Shown here: one piece after another, positions 40,978 through 41,135 of the stretch | Layout of the letters: each line of letters starts with the position of its first letter | Numbering within the stretch: position 1 is the stretch's first letter | Source of the DNA: Bacillus sp. JCM 19034 | GTDB taxonomy: Bacteria > Bacillota > Bacilli > Bacillales > Bacillaceae_D | Assembly (NCBI RefSeq): GCF_001310635.1 | Contig: NZ_BAXR01000027.1 | Coordinates: 1 to 41,135 of the forward strand | Direction: 5' to 3' | Length of the DNA stretch: 41,135 nucleotides | Notes under the pieces: generated by a model | Database searches by the model: none | Told to the model about the DNA's origin: nothing | The model's input: only the letters and a program-made list of their open reading frames with translations | Program-made: the position numbers and the translations under genes

Positions 40978-41135
40978 CTAAGCAGTCTCTGTTTTTTCTT
41001 TTTTCGAAAAATGTAATAATGATTTTAGTACATCTCTCTTCTCTTTAATTAGAAAATACTTGAAACGTTCATCATGAATTTTAGAGTAGGTTTGCATTAA
41101 CTGTGTACCTGTTGAAGAATTGTATTGATTCACTT
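40978..41135 (-). CDS. C-terminal fragment of an unidentified gene running off the window
   Basis: The frame starts outside the window and ends with KYFLIKEKRDVLKSLLHF and a Lys-rich tail, stop at 40978-40980. It contains SSTGTQLMQTYSKIHDERFK. I do not recognise the family. It lies directly beyond the integrase and is convergent to it, so it may be the host gene next to the attachment site. A terminator hairpin follows its stop. Confidence 0.55.
   Translation of the reverse strand, partial: VNQYNSSTGTQLMQTYSKIHDERFKYFLIKEKRDVLKSLLHFSKKEKTETA

Noticed and set aside
40978..41135. ComK C-terminus as the identity of the truncated gene (the classical A118 insertion site)
   Set aside because: The residues do not fit the C-terminal pattern of ComK that I know; left unidentified.
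1..41135. CRISPR arrays, IS elements, retrons or diversity-generating elements
   Set aside because: No spaced direct repeats, no transposase and no reverse transcriptase frame was seen; the repeats in the tail protein are protein-level duplications.

Overview
The window is almost entirely one temperate siphophage (prophage) genome from a low-GC Gram-positive host, most likely a member of the Bacillaceae. The Firmicutes signs are RecU, an XtrA-type protein, an ArpU-type late regulator, a YolD-like protein, LexA/DinR-type boxes of the form GAAC-N4-GTTY, and strong AAGGAGGTG ribosome binding sites. Gene order (terS, terL, A118-type portal, minor capsid protein 2, GP20-type scaffold, capsid, three minor capsid proteins, major tail protein, TAC, Gp15, tape measure, Dit, tail protein) matches the A118/PSA-like group of Listeria and Bacillus phages. 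I cannot name the species or place the attachment sites.

Layout, right to left in phage order. The lysogeny block (37.4-41.0 kb, + strand) holds a CI-like repressor, a lipoprotein, an ImmA/IrrE protease, a hypothetical protein and a large serine integrase with a frameshift. It diverges at 37.31-37.47 kb, across four copies of an operator (TACRC-N5-GYGTA), from a long leftward (- strand) early operon. That operon holds Cro, small proteins, a second HTH protein, an ssDNA-binding-like protein, a replication protein, a C5 methyltransferase, RecU, an antirepressor and XtrA. A toxin-antitoxin pair follows (27.8-29.3 kb): a RelA/SpoT synthetase toxin with a Panacea-domain antitoxin, closed by its own terminator. 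Next come the ArpU regulator, a bidirectional terminator, a structured non-coding stretch, a ParB-methyltransferase, the packaging, head and tail genes, holin and endolysin. The left end (0-1.8 kb) has a short LexA-like DNA-binding protein divergent from a YolD-like protein, followed by a coiled-coil TIR-domain protein.

Accessory cargo sits at module borders: the TIR protein after the lysis genes, a DUF4393 (Abi-alpha) gene on the opposite strand inside the tail operon, a membrane-anchored coiled-coil protein inside the head operon, the PanT/PanA-like pair between XtrA and ArpU, and a lipoprotein behind the repressor. These look like anti-phage or superinfection-exclusion genes.

Two points affect reading frames. 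First, the capsid and major tail protein genes each end in a slippery site, a stop codon and a downstream GC-rich stem, then continue in the -1 frame for about 22 codons, and the two extensions resemble each other (TTDGAVIDLT and STDGATVTLD at their ends). This looks like programmed -1 frameshifting in both structural proteins. Second, at least ten other genes (endolysin, tail protein three times, TAC, Ig-like protein, capsid middle, minor capsid protein 2, terL, replication protein, probably terS) need one missing base restored, usually in a short homopolymer, and the integrase needs one base removed. These look more like consensus errors or decay than regulation.
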